A stretch of DNA of 60,000 nt from Owenia fusiformis (lineage: Eukaryota; Annelida; Polychaeta; Sabellida; Oweniidae), in the NCBI GenBank assembly GCA_903813345.2, contig CAIIXF020000004.1:10550196-10610195 (forward strand), written 5' to 3'. The notes beneath the pieces are model-generated. The model was not told the origin of the DNA and searched no databases. It worked only from the letters and a program-made list of their open reading frames with translations. Shown in pieces: positions 1 to 10,211 of this stretch (positions within the stretch are counted from its first letter, which is position 1; each line of letters starts with the position of its first letter). The position numbers were made by a program, and so were the translations under genes.

Positions 1-700
1 AATGTTTTGTAGTTGCCATAGTAACTGTGTATGAGGAGTTATATACCAGGGGTTCATTGACAGAAACTTCATAAAGTTACAAATTCATAAATCAATTATT
101 TTAACCACGGATATAATGATGTCACAGTAAGAGAAAAATGGACTTTATGAATTTTTTACTTTACAAAGTTTCTGTTAATGGTCTCCAGTATAAAATATTT
201 TCTCTCCCAGTTAACACAAAACAACTTATGTTTATTTGCCTATTTGTCATGGTTACTTGTTTAAACAATCTTGTGTTATTTATATTTCTGTATTCATGAA
301 AACATGCTCTTCAATACAATTTAATTAGTGAAGTTTCTGGTTTTTATGTCATCACCAGAATTGAATACCTATTGTTCTTATATCCAACTTTTTGTGGAAT
401 TTGTAACAAATGGCAGGCAGTGACATTTGCATATCAGTGCCTTGTATTAAATGTTGGTACCAGTTAGCTAGTACCTTGAAGTACTTGGAAAATCATGTTC
501 TATTATGAAGATGTTCAACTTCAGATTTTATTGCACTTAGAGGAAAATTAACCCTTGAAATTTATAATTAATAAAGGTCAGTGTGACATTAAATAGAAAA
601 AACAATGCTTTACTCAACAGTTATGAATTACAAACAATTTTATCAGAAAAATTAGTACCTATACAAGGTCAGTTATATAATCAATTCAATTAACATAATA

Positions 701-1559
701 GAGAGATTTCGCACCTAGTGAAAGTACAACTTATAACGTATACTTATACTTATAGGTAAACGTACAAGGTGTTTCATAATGTGATCTTTTCGTCAGGAAA
801 GATCTTCTCTGACCGTAATAAATACAGGTCAAAGGGATGCTATTTGTACTTTCTTGAATTGTAGCATGTTTAGTTGATCCAAATGTGTTTGTCTAGAATA
901 GAATAGGCTCATATATAGTACATATGTTATAGACCCATCTCTTCTCAAATTGACTTTTTTGAGATGCTCGTTATGAAACACCCTGTATGTCATTTGTTGA
1001 GCTACTGAATGGGTCGTTTCCAGGAATTGCTAGAACCTACTGGTTTGATTGGTGTTTCAAATTGATGGTTAAAGTATTTGATTGGATACTGTTCCCACTC
1101 AGCCAATTAATTTTTAAAAATGCTTGCGGTCAATTGTTCCACACACATGTAGGCAAATCTTTATACGGAGATCCAACTGTATACGTTATCATCTACGTTA
1201 ATATCCTGTTTTGTAAGTTCATTGAACTTATACTGATCATGAAAACATTGAAATAATCAACTTGTTTATGTAATGACTCACTTTAAAGAATCATGACTCC
1301 CTTTAAAGGATCCTGTTTATAATACACTACAACTACAAGGACACGGAAGCAAGCATTTAATTATAATGTGCATAATCTACACACGCAGATGACAGTGCAT
1401 TCATAGTCTCTAGTTGATGGAGCTTTTCTATAACGGGAATCGTTATGTTCCATTAAGTACAATTTAAAATTGATTTTAGTAAATATAATAGTTCGACATG
1501 ACCCTTTAAACTATACGTATACGTATAAGTTGTACTTTAACTTATGTGCGAAATCTCTC
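701..1559. mobile_element. MITE-like element with inverted ends and TA target duplication
   Basis: The left end GAGAGATTTCGCAC is the reverse complement of the right end GTGCGAAATCTCTC. Imperfect pairing continues inward for about 50 bp (GTACAACTTATA and its complement). The element is flanked by TA on both sides (699-700 and 1560-1561), as expected for Tc1/mariner-type transposition. It has no transposase, so it would be non-autonomous. A second element is nested at 765-985. Confidence 0.7.
765..985. mobile_element. Mariner-type MITE nested in the 701-1559 element
   Basis: The ends are CAAGGTGTTTCATAA and TTATGAAACACCCTG, inverted to one another with one mismatch, and flanked by TA (763-764 and 986-987). 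It is 221 bp and non-coding. The CAGGGTGTTTC-like end is typical of mariner-family terminal repeats. Confidence 0.7.
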
Positions 1560-2189
1560 TAATATCTTATGCATTTTTCATATAAAAATCATTAAACAAA
1601 TAATTCAACAAATAGTCATCAATGAAATTCATGAATTCAAATACTGTATCAACATTATAAAACTCAAAAAAAACTTTTCATGGCCATTTTAAAAGGCGAC
1701 CATATGAGGACGAAAAGTACATTTTCCCGTGAGATGTATGTTACATATTCTCATATCTAGTAGGCTTTAAGATATCAGTATTTTATTACAGCTTTTGGAG
1801 TAGGTGTTAATTATAATTCATATTTAGTTTTGATTTCTCAAAAAATCAATATTTCTATTTCAAATATTGAGAAATATCCACGATTGCTATGACGATTAAA
1901 ATCATCTTGTAATAAAGGATATGCATACAACCAGTGATAAGAATATTATTGATGTTGAAATGTGCATGTGTGGGAGGAACAATTGATGCAGATGTGAATA
2001 TGATAAGTGATTTGATTGGCTAATATTCTCATAAGAGATACAATATATACAGTTTAACTTGCTAAGATTAGACATAACTTTTTTTAAAGCTGGATGCTGA
2101 AATTTTCAAGGTATTGTTTTTCCACATTTTATAATGATTACTAACATATAGAGAAACATGTTTTTTAATCATACATCTTTGATATTTTA

Positions 2190-2660
2190 GATGAGATGTT
2201 CATTAGAGAGTTGTCAATTAGAGAGATTTTAACTGGAGAGAGGTGTTCATAAGAGAGATGTCAATTAGAGAGATTTTAACTGGAGAGAGGTGTTCATTAA
2301 AGAGATGTCAATTAAAGAGATGTTAATTAGAGAGAGAGGGGTGTTCAATATAGATGTCAATTTAAGAGGTGTTAATAAGAGAGAGAGAGGGGTGTTTATT
2401 GAAGAGATGTCAATTTGAAAAATGTTAACTTGGGATTAAAATTAAAATTAAAATTAGAGAGAAGCCAATTAAAGAGAGAGAGAAAGGTTGTTCAATAGAG
2501 AGAGGTCAATTAGAGATATGTAAAGGGGTCTTCATTAGAGAGATGCCAATTAAAAAGATGTTAATTAGAGAGAGGGGTCTTCATTAGAAAGATACCAATT
2601 AAAAAGATGTTAATTAGAGAGAGGTATGTTCAATACAGGTGTTTATAAGACAGAGGCATC
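2190..2660. repeat. GA-rich degenerate minisatellite
   Basis: Degenerate tandem units of roughly 20-50 bp are built from the phrases AGAGAGATGTCAATTA, AGAGATTTTAACTGG and GAGGTGTTCATTA. The unit length drifts and copies are diverged. No coding content is seen. Confidence 0.75.
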
Positions 2661-4259
2661 CACTAGAGTGTTAATGTTTACCAAGAGAAACAATTTCTCC
2701 AGCTTTACCATTCACTGAGAAAAGTTCTACTGTATAATTGTTAGCAAGTATGTATATGCAAACCCTTTTCTAAAATGTGCATCTACTCATGCTTATTTCA
2801 CTCAATTTCTCTCTGAAATTTGAATGAAATGTCAGATTTTCTCACATTTCTATACAATTGAGAATGTTAACTACATGCCTATTTACTTTATTCCTTGCTA
2901 ATTCCTCATTATGTTAGGCTATATATTTTAAGAGATGAATTCTCATGAAATTTTATTTGCAGGATACTTGTATTCAGTATAAATTATTGGCATCATTTCA
3001 TATTGTTTATGAGCAAATAGTGAGAGACTCATATAAGATTTTAATAAGAATCAGTTTAGGGTTAAAATCGGAGACGTAAAAACCTGTTGAAAAAATTTGA
3101 TTTCTAAGATTTGAATCCAAGATGTACATTTTTTAAGATTGTACCAATAGGAGGTAAGTAAGATTGTATTGTTAAGAAATGTTGAAATATAAAGTTGAAT
3201 TGAGTTGAATAGACATGAATAATCAAGAAATAAATTAAACAGGTAAGTCAATTCTAAATTGTATAGATGAAAGAAAATCAGAAAGTGGAGAAATTATTAT
3301 GAGGGTCGGGTTTTAAAATCAAAAATAGAGGAGAAATGAGAGGGAATTGGCAAGGAATAAAATACACAGGATTCCAGATGACACTCTAAATTGTTTAGAA
3401 ATGCAAGAAAATCAGACAGTTCATTCAAGTTTCAGAGAGATATGAGTGGAATAAACATTCATTAGCAAATTAACATTTTGAGTAAAGTTGTCTTGTTTTA
3501 AACATAAAATACAACACAAATTTAAATTTGTTATACATGTATATGTACAAGTATAATCAATGACTGATTTTTTAAAGGATGAACTTTTTGTTAGATATCA
3601 TATCAAGCCTTTCAATATTTACAATAGTTTGGATATTTTTTGACAATTTTGATGATTTTTTAAATAGTTTGACTTGGATAAGTTATAGAAAAGGGACATC
3701 TGGATTGCCAAACTTATGGAGGGGAGTGTATACTTTAACACATATTCAATCTGTTTATTTATTTCCTCACTTTTTTCAACTTGGTTCATGATGGTGACAT
3801 TTCTTGGGAATCACCAAATACATTTGGCTGATAAGGAATTGTGCAGTCAATAGTCAAAACTGTTGACTGTTGTGTCACCAATTTAAGTCAGGCATTTAAA
3901 ATGAAGGCACTAACTATAGTGATACACCTTGAGCATATTGAAATCTTTATTTGAACGGAAACCATCAATATCTGATAAATCCATTATTTAACATATTTCA
4001 CAATCCAGAAAAATCCAGGCCATAAAAGTTTAGGTGGTTACATTTTTAAATTAATAACAAAATAAGAAAGGTAAAAATCAGAACTAACAGAGTTAAAAAG
4101 CCAAAACATATTAAAATATCAGAATTTGTAACGCTTCATTCAAATACTTAAGAGAATTCAAATAAAATTGATGAGATGTCAGAATGATATTTTAAACAAT
4201 GGAGATTCATTATTCTTTCATAAACTGTTTGCATCGTGCATAAATGTATATTTTCAATC

Positions 4260-4883
4260 AATAATTCCACTCAGCTTGTTATTGTTATTTCAATTAAGCC
4301 TTAATGAAAGCTTATGTAAAACTTCTGATGGCCTCTTATTCCTAGCCATGTGTCACATTTTTTATCCCTCACTCCCCCCCACCCCGCCTGTTATTGTTAT
4401 TTCAATTAAGCCTTAATGAAAGCTTATGTAAAACTTCTGATGGCCTCTTATTCCCAGCCATGTATCACGCTTGTTATCCCTCATTACCCCCCCCCCACCC
4501 TGCCTGTTATTGTTATTTCAATTAAGCCTTAATGAAAGCTTATGTAAAACTTCTGATGGCCTCTTATTCCCAGCCATGTATCACGCTTGTTATCCCTCAT
4601 TACCCCCCCCCCCCCCACCCTGCCTGTTATTGTTATTTCAATTAAGCCTTAATGAAAGCTTATGTAAAACTTCTGATGGCCTCTTATTCCCAGCCATGTA
4701 TCACGCTTGTTATCCCTCATTACCCCCCCCCCACCCTGCCTGTTATTGTTATTTCAATTAAGCCTTAATGAAAGCTTATGTAAAACTTCTGATGGCCTCT
4801 TATTCCCAGCCATGTATCACGCTTGTTATCCCTCATTACCCCCCCCCCCCCCCCACCCTGCCTGTTATTGTTATTTCAATTAA
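4260..4883. repeat. 118-bp tandem repeat with variable poly-C tracts
   Basis: Five nearly identical units plus a partial one, period about 116-120 bp, each containing CAATTAAGCCTTAATGAAAG, GATGGCCTCTTATTCCCAG and a C tract followed by ACCCTGCCTG. The C tract varies from about 8 to 16 bases and accounts for most of the period variation. The array is interrupted after 4883 by a TTAA element and resumes at 5257. Confidence 0.9.
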
Positions 4884-5256
4884 AGAGAGAATCAGATATA
4901 GCGAGCAGGCCAAACAAAAAATGGTTTCATTTTTAGAATATTTTTGGCTCATGTCATTCCTTGTCATGTCTATTTTCTAAAAATCACAAAAGTGCATACT
5001 TTATTCCAGGAAAACTAAAGATTTTTACAATAATGTATTATTTTCCTATAAGAATGGTTACCATTCTTATTATTTGGGAGAATTTAAACATTTTTCACTC
5101 ATTTTTGCACTTTGAATCATTAATAACTTCACCAATTTATAACATATTGTGAATCTTTTGGGAGATATTGTATTTGATATTGTAAGGAATAGATTGGTAG
5201 GTCAATTATACATGTTGCTTGTAATTTTGTCACCCCTTATAGATCAGATTCTGCCT
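4884..5256. mobile_element. TTAA-flanked piggyBac-like MITE, copy 1
   Basis: A 373-bp non-coding element is bounded by TTAA on each side (4880-4883 and 5257-5260). Its ends, AGAGAGAATCAGATATAG and the complement of ATCAGATTCTGCCT, are imperfect inverted repeats. It interrupts the phrase CAATTAAGCC of the surrounding 118-bp repeat exactly at TTAA, so neighbouring units show the empty site. A sister copy is at 38079-38454. A TTAA target is characteristic of the piggyBac superfamily. Confidence 0.85.
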
Positions 5257-5335
5257 TTAAGCCTTAATGAAAGCTTATGTAAAACTTCTGATGGCCTCTT
5301 ATTCTTAGCCATGTATCATGCTTATTATCCCTCAC
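5257..5335. repeat. Remainder of the 118-bp repeat unit interrupted by the TTAA element
   Basis: This continues the unit with GCCTTAATGAAAGCTTATG and GATGGCCTCTTATTC, then diverges after CCCTCAC where other units carry the poly-C tract. Confidence 0.85.
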
Positions 5336-5379
5336 ATTTAAAGAAAAGGTTGAAATGTGAACACATGCTTATCTGACAA

Positions 5380-5700
5380 CATACAATAATCAGCAATTAT
5401 ACAATAATCACCATTAATACAACTATCAGCAATAATTCAATAATACAATAATCATTATCAATATTAAAATAAGCATCATCAATGATATAATACAATGATA
5501 ATATGATAATCATCAATAATACAATAATCATCAATAATACAACTATCAGCAATAATTCAATAATACAATAATCAGTATCAATATTAAAATAAGCATCATC
5601 AATGATATAATACAATGATAATATGATAATCATCAATAATACAATAATCATCAATAATACAATAGTCATCAATGATACAATAATCATCAATAATACAGTA
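5380..5700. repeat. CAATAATCAT simple-sequence array with a 120-bp duplication
   Basis: AT-rich array of CAATAATCATCAATAATACA phrases. It contains one almost perfect duplication of about 120 bp (around 5415-5535 and 5535-5655). Confidence 0.85.
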
Positions 5701-5879
5701 ATTAGGTTATGAACAAATTCTGATTATGTAAAACACACAAGGTAAATGCTATACTGGAATTCTCTGTTTAACATAGCGAATATAAAAAGGTGTGATTTTT
5801 CAATTGCTTCGAGATCTTTTTTGTGAATAATTATGATGCAATTAGCAATCAATTAACATAAACAAATCCCCAGTTGTCT

Positions 5880-6070
5880 TCATAATTGTTGCAATATAAT
5901 TGCATTGTTGTAGTGCATTGCTCTTGATAATTGTTGTCATGTATTGCTCTTGATAATTGTATAATTATATTCTCATCTCAAAAATCATTGTAATTTCTTG
6001 TACTCAATAATTGTTGTTATATCCTCATGGCAAAATTGTCTTCATATCTTTGACTCAATAATTGTGGTAA
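5880..6070. repeat. Degenerate AATAATTGTTG repeat
   Basis: Irregular repeats of ATAATTGTTG and TTGCTCTTGATAATTG phrases. Nothing else is visible between here and the hairpin element at 6232. Confidence 0.5.
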
Positions 6071-6231
6071 TACATTTCTCCTTCATCATCTTTGAAATGA
6101 TAAAGTGTTAAGAAAGCAAGCAATATTTTGGTTTTCAACTAAATATTATTCTATAATGATGTTTAAGTACTCAATGTCCATACACAATTTTAAAAAATGT
6201 GATAAGGTAACATTTTCATGATCAAATATTT

Positions 6232-6388
6232 CACCGGTGATTCACTCGATTACGCTGGTTACCGAAACGGTTCGTTTTGGTAACAAAATGTCGGAACATC
6301 GAAGGTACGATCTTCGACGTTCCGACATTTTGTTACCAAAAAGAACCGTTTTGGTAACCAGTGTAATCGAGCAGATCACCAGTGTATT
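6232..6388. mobile_element. Foldback hairpin MITE (about 155 bp)
   Basis: The two halves are almost fully self-complementary. The left arm has GATTACGCTGGTTACCGAAA and AACAAAATGTCGGAAC; the right arm has GTTCCGACATTTTGTT and TTTTGGTAACCAGTGTAATC. The loop is a few bases around GTACGATC. There is no coding role. Confidence 0.8.
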
Positions 6389-6683
6389 TGTAATTGAAAT
6401 CATGAAAATACTCAACATGCAGAACTAGCTTATACCTTGCAAATCATGATATCAATATGTGGGCTGAGGAGCAGCTTCGATTTCCCTCTTCACATGCATT
6501 TCTTACACGTGAGGATAGTGTCATTAGAACTCTGCAATTAATGATTAAACTTACACTCCCCTCCATAAGTTTGGCAACCGAAAGTGTTCATTAGATAACA
6601 TTTCAAAGCCTATCAAAGTTTGAATTGTTATATTTGTTCCCTGATAATTACAAAAGATTAAGATAAATTGGTAAAAGGGATCT

Positions 6684-7047
6684 AAAAGGGGACTTGTAGT
6701 TCTCATACTTATGGAGAGGGTGTACAATTTAAAAGGGGACTTGTAGTTGCTATACTTATGGAGAGGGTGTACAATCTAAAAGGGGACTTGTAGTTCCCAT
6801 ACTTATGGAGAGGAGTGTACAATCTAAAAGGGGACTTGTAGTTCCCATACTTATGGAGGGGAGTGTACAATCTAAAAGGGGACTTGTAGTTCACATACTT
6901 ATGGAGGAAGTGTACAATCTAAAAGGGGGAGGGAGTGTACAATCTAAAAGGGGACTTGTAGTTGCCATACTTATGGAGAGGGTGTACAATTTAAAAGGGG
7001 ACTTGTAGTTCCCATACTTATGTAGGGGGAGTGTACAATCTAAAAGT
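6684..7047. repeat. 46-bp minisatellite
   Basis: About eight tandem copies built from AAAAGGGGACTTGTAGTT, CATACTTATGGAG and GTGTACAATCT. One copy is truncated near 6927. A related single phrase is seen at 3710-3740 and, inverted, at 6550-6580. Confidence 0.9.
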
Positions 7048-7059
7048 TTGTGAGTGCAG

Positions 7060-7250
7060 GCTCTGAGGTTACAGTTGCAATGCATTCTCACATGTATTTT
7101 TCACATGTGGACACGTGGATAAATAATAAAACACATTTGTTTTTATCTCATAATAAAAATCTGTTTCAAGTAGGTGGGGTTCCTGGTTTGATTTCACCAA
7201 GTTCAAGTACTTTCTCACATGTATTTTTCACATGTGAACACATGGACGAA
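7060..7250. repeat. Paired CACATGTATTTTTCACATGTG palindromic phrases
   Basis: Two copies of a phrase running from CTCACATGTATTTTTCACA to GAACACATGG (near 7087 and 7215) are spaced about 125 bp apart. Each contains a short stem of CACATGT against ACATGTG. Related phrases occur near 6490 and 7870. Confidence 0.5.
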
Positions 7251-7989
7251 ACATATTTGGTGTTAAAGGAATAAGGAACAAAACGATGAAGAAATGGTTG
7301 ATTAAATACCTTTGTCTGGAGATTCTCCGGAGTCTAATGCCTTTAGGCCCTCTTGCCCCAGAGTCTAAAGTGTTTTTTTCTGGAGTCTAATTTTACATTT
7401 TTGATTTGTGGTAAAACTCTTGAGAAAATGCATAAAACTGGACACATACATTTTTTAGAAATGTATATTGTGATAAAAATTGGAAGATAATCTTAAGAAG
7501 TATTTTGAAAAGTATACTAATATGATATCTCTGATCTCACATGGAGAGGGGTAGTAGCGTAGTAGTATCGGTAGCGATACCACGAAAAACCTGGAGAACC
7601 ACGAAAACTTGAAGAACCTTGTGGTCTAACATCTTCTTTAGTGATTCTTAGTTTCAAGAAGGTGAACTCAAAGACCACTGAAACCCATACAAGTAAAAAG
7701 GTATGGGCATTTTTAGACCAAGTATAAAGAGATAATTTGGGAGTACATGTAATAGGCATGATTTTTTTAATTATTGCATTTTACATATTTTACACTCTCT
7801 TACTTCTGACCCCTTTAATGAGAAGCTTGAGGAACGCATTGACATTTTATACTAGCACCTTTATACTCACATGTTTTGCACACATGTGAAATGAAATGTC
7901 ATTTAGGATGTTACCCATTTGGATTTAATCTAAGGTCCTTATCAATTAAATGTTTGTTTTACGGATGCTTGCTGCCACAGCCTTATATA

Positions 7990-8528
7990 CAGGGTGGTCC
8001 AAAAATGGATACCCTGCATTTTCCTCATATCTTTGTCATTTTAGGTAATCACTCCCTGATATTTGACACATTTGTACATCATTCAATTTCCTACCAGCTT
8101 ACCATATTCCATGACCATCAGATTGATAGTCACAATGGTACAGCACTTTGAGCAAGATGCCCCTGTGTGGCCACCATCGCGCTATTGGCAAATCTGAACA
8201 GGTTGTCAATGATCTAACTACATTTCTCAGCAGGTATGGCTTGAATGACATGGATGATCTCCTTTTTGAGGTCTGCCGTTGTCCTGAGGTTATTTTTGTA
8301 CACTCTTTTTTGGTGTATCACCCCAGGGTTCAAGTTAGGTAGGGACATTTTGGATGATAGGTGCAGGTTTGACGAAAGTGCAATATTGGCCACAGGAGCA
8401 TGTTGTTTAAGTGCTGTAACATAATGACTATCAATTGATAGTCATCAAATATGGTAGGCTGGTAATTTCCTCAAATGACAAAGATATGAGGATAATGGTG
8501 ACAGGATTTCTGTTTTTTGACCACCCTG
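7990..8528. mobile_element. Mariner-type MITE with long inverted arms
   Basis: The ends CAGGGTGGTCCAAAAA and TTTTTTGACCACCCTG are inverted and flanked by TA (7988-7989 and 8529-8530). Imperfect pairing extends inward for about 150 bp (CCTCATATCTTTGTCATTT against AAATGACAAAGATATGAGG). The internal 64-75 residue reading frames match no transposase. Confidence 0.85.
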
Positions 8529-8825
8529 TATTATCACACTTGTCAACCATTTCCTTGCCTTACTTAAAGAGTTTATTCCCACATTTGAACATTTAAAGCC
8601 CAATATCCTAATAAGCAGACAATGATATTGATATACCCTTTTATGGGCATCTAATGACACTGATAAACCCATTTATGGAGTCTAGTATAAATTATGTAGA
8701 ACTATTATTAGAGACACAAATAATTAGACATACACACTAGAGACACATATTTTTAAATTTGCAAAACTTGAATCTTGTACTTTCAACTTATGGAGGCAAA
8801 TATGGTAAGTAATTCAATATTATTA

Positions 8826-9481
8826 GCAGGGCTTGCATTAACGGCGTCCCTTACATGTTAAGGACTCAAAAATAATTTGGAGGACGCAAAAATTGAAAAT
8901 ATTTCCATTTTTTGGACACAAATTTTTTTTAGGTCAATACTACAATGTGTTTACAACAATACCTAACAAAAACAAATAATTATGATCTCTCACCTTTATT
9001 TGAATCGTAAATGAAGGCTCAACATGTTCTCTCGAATTTTTTCGACTTTGTTTATTTTTAGATTTGAAACCATGACATGCCACAGTTTTTCCTATTCAGA
9101 AACAAATATTAGGTTATTCATGAAATAAAATGTATTCATTGTCGAATGAACGAACATGCATTTATTCAGTCCGTACTTAACGTTTACTTCCATTTTAAAT
9201 TCGCGGCAAGAAATCAAAAACTGAAAATATGACAAGTAAGGTTAGAACATACATTCCCGAATGGGAAACAGAGTTCGATTGGTTACAGCCAGTTAGGAAA
9301 GAAAACTCAAATATTATTATCAGAATGAAGTGTCATTTGTACGCGATGTTCTAAAGGAAACAAATTTGCCCAGCCAAAAAAGGCTAGAAATAGGGGACAC
9401 ACTTTTTTTTCAAAGGACACCCTTTTTAAAAAAAATTGCGTCCTTGGGACTCACAAATTTTCTAACCTAATGCAAGCGCTG
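8826..9481. mobile_element. Possible hAT-like MITE
   Basis: The left end CAGGGCTTGCATTA pairs with the right end TAATGCAAGCGCTG. Inside, AACGGCGTCC pairs loosely with GCGTCCTTGGGACTC in the opposite arm. A clean target duplication could not be read, so the superfamily is only a suggestion from the CAG..CTG ends. It is non-coding. Confidence 0.55.
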
Positions 9482-9599
9482 TATTAGATATGGGATTTAT
9501 CTAAAGGATATGATATAAATCCAAACAATTTAACATCAAAAAGTGTTTCATTTAGGAGGTGTACCACATAGTTTCATTTCACATAAAGTTAATGAATAA

Positions 9600-9790
9600 A
9601 ACTATGAAAAGTGTTCCTTTAGTTAATTGGGAATAGGACTTTAAGAAGTGTTCTTTGAGTTAATATGGAGCAAGACTAAAATGCTCTTTATTTAAGTTAA
9701 TGGGGAGCAAGACTTAAATGTTCTTTAAGTTAATGGGGAGCAAGACTTAAATGTTCTTTAAGTTAGGGGGGTTAGGACTTGGAATGTGTT
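9600..9790. repeat. 37-bp minisatellite
   Basis: Four or five tandem copies of a unit containing GTTAATGGGGAGCAAGACTT and AAATGTTCTTTAA. It lies about 300 bp before the first kinase exon of the window. Confidence 0.8.
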
Positions 9791-10106
9791 CTAACAATTA
9801 AATCCAAGTTACAGGTTTTAATGTATATTTTAATAATGGAAAACAGGTTACCTGTGATACTGTTGTTATTAATGATAGAATAATATTGGATACAGGTTAA
9901 TATATATTATTAGATTATTAGATACAGATATTGTGATAGGTGAAGTGATATTAGTTAAATTATAGTGTATAGTAGACTTGACACAAATTTGTTTTTGCTA
10001 AATCTTATTAAAATAAGGATGCTTACATTGCAAGTTTAAGGGATAGATATGGGATATGGATTTATCCCCTCATTATTAACATATTTTTGTATTTTTATAT
10101 TTCCAG

Positions 10107-10211
10107 GTGATAACACCATTCCGTAACTTAGTCTTATGCTCAGATACACGTCGTGAAATGGAGGATTGGATCTCTGCTCTCAAATCAGCCGTTAATAAGG
10201 AATTTTACGAG
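10107..10211 (+). CDS. DGKD: Kinase exon: C-terminal end of the PH domain
   Basis: Acceptor TTTCCAG and donor GTAAGA; 35 codons, phase 0 at both ends. It encodes [11 protein letters not shown] followed by [12 protein letters not shown], the last strand and C-terminal helix of the PH domain, including the invariant helix Trp. The following exon begins in the PH-to-C1 connector. Confidence 0.93.

Larger units (their letters stand above)
1..10106 (+). other. Probable intron (or 5' flank) of the kinase gene; no exon recognised
   Basis: I found no segment that encodes the first part of the PH domain here, so upstream exons probably lie outside the window and this is mostly one long intron. It is filled with MITE-like elements and minisatellites listed separately. 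The stretches 1-700, 1560-2190, 2660-4260, 7250-7985 and 8530-8825 hold only AT-rich unique sequence, plus scattered copies of a short dispersed motif (TGCAAGAAAATCAG or its reverse) near 2810-2930, 3250-3300 and 3385-3440. Confidence 0.6.

Noticed and set aside
4168-4980. Proline/leucine-rich open frames across the 118-bp repeat
   Set aside because: The proline runs come from the poly-C tracts and the frames change with tract length. This is not coding behaviour.
6709-7091. Repetitive open frames on both strands over the 46-bp minisatellite
   Set aside because: A unit free of stops in several frames gives open frames on both strands. There is no start context, splice signal or family match.
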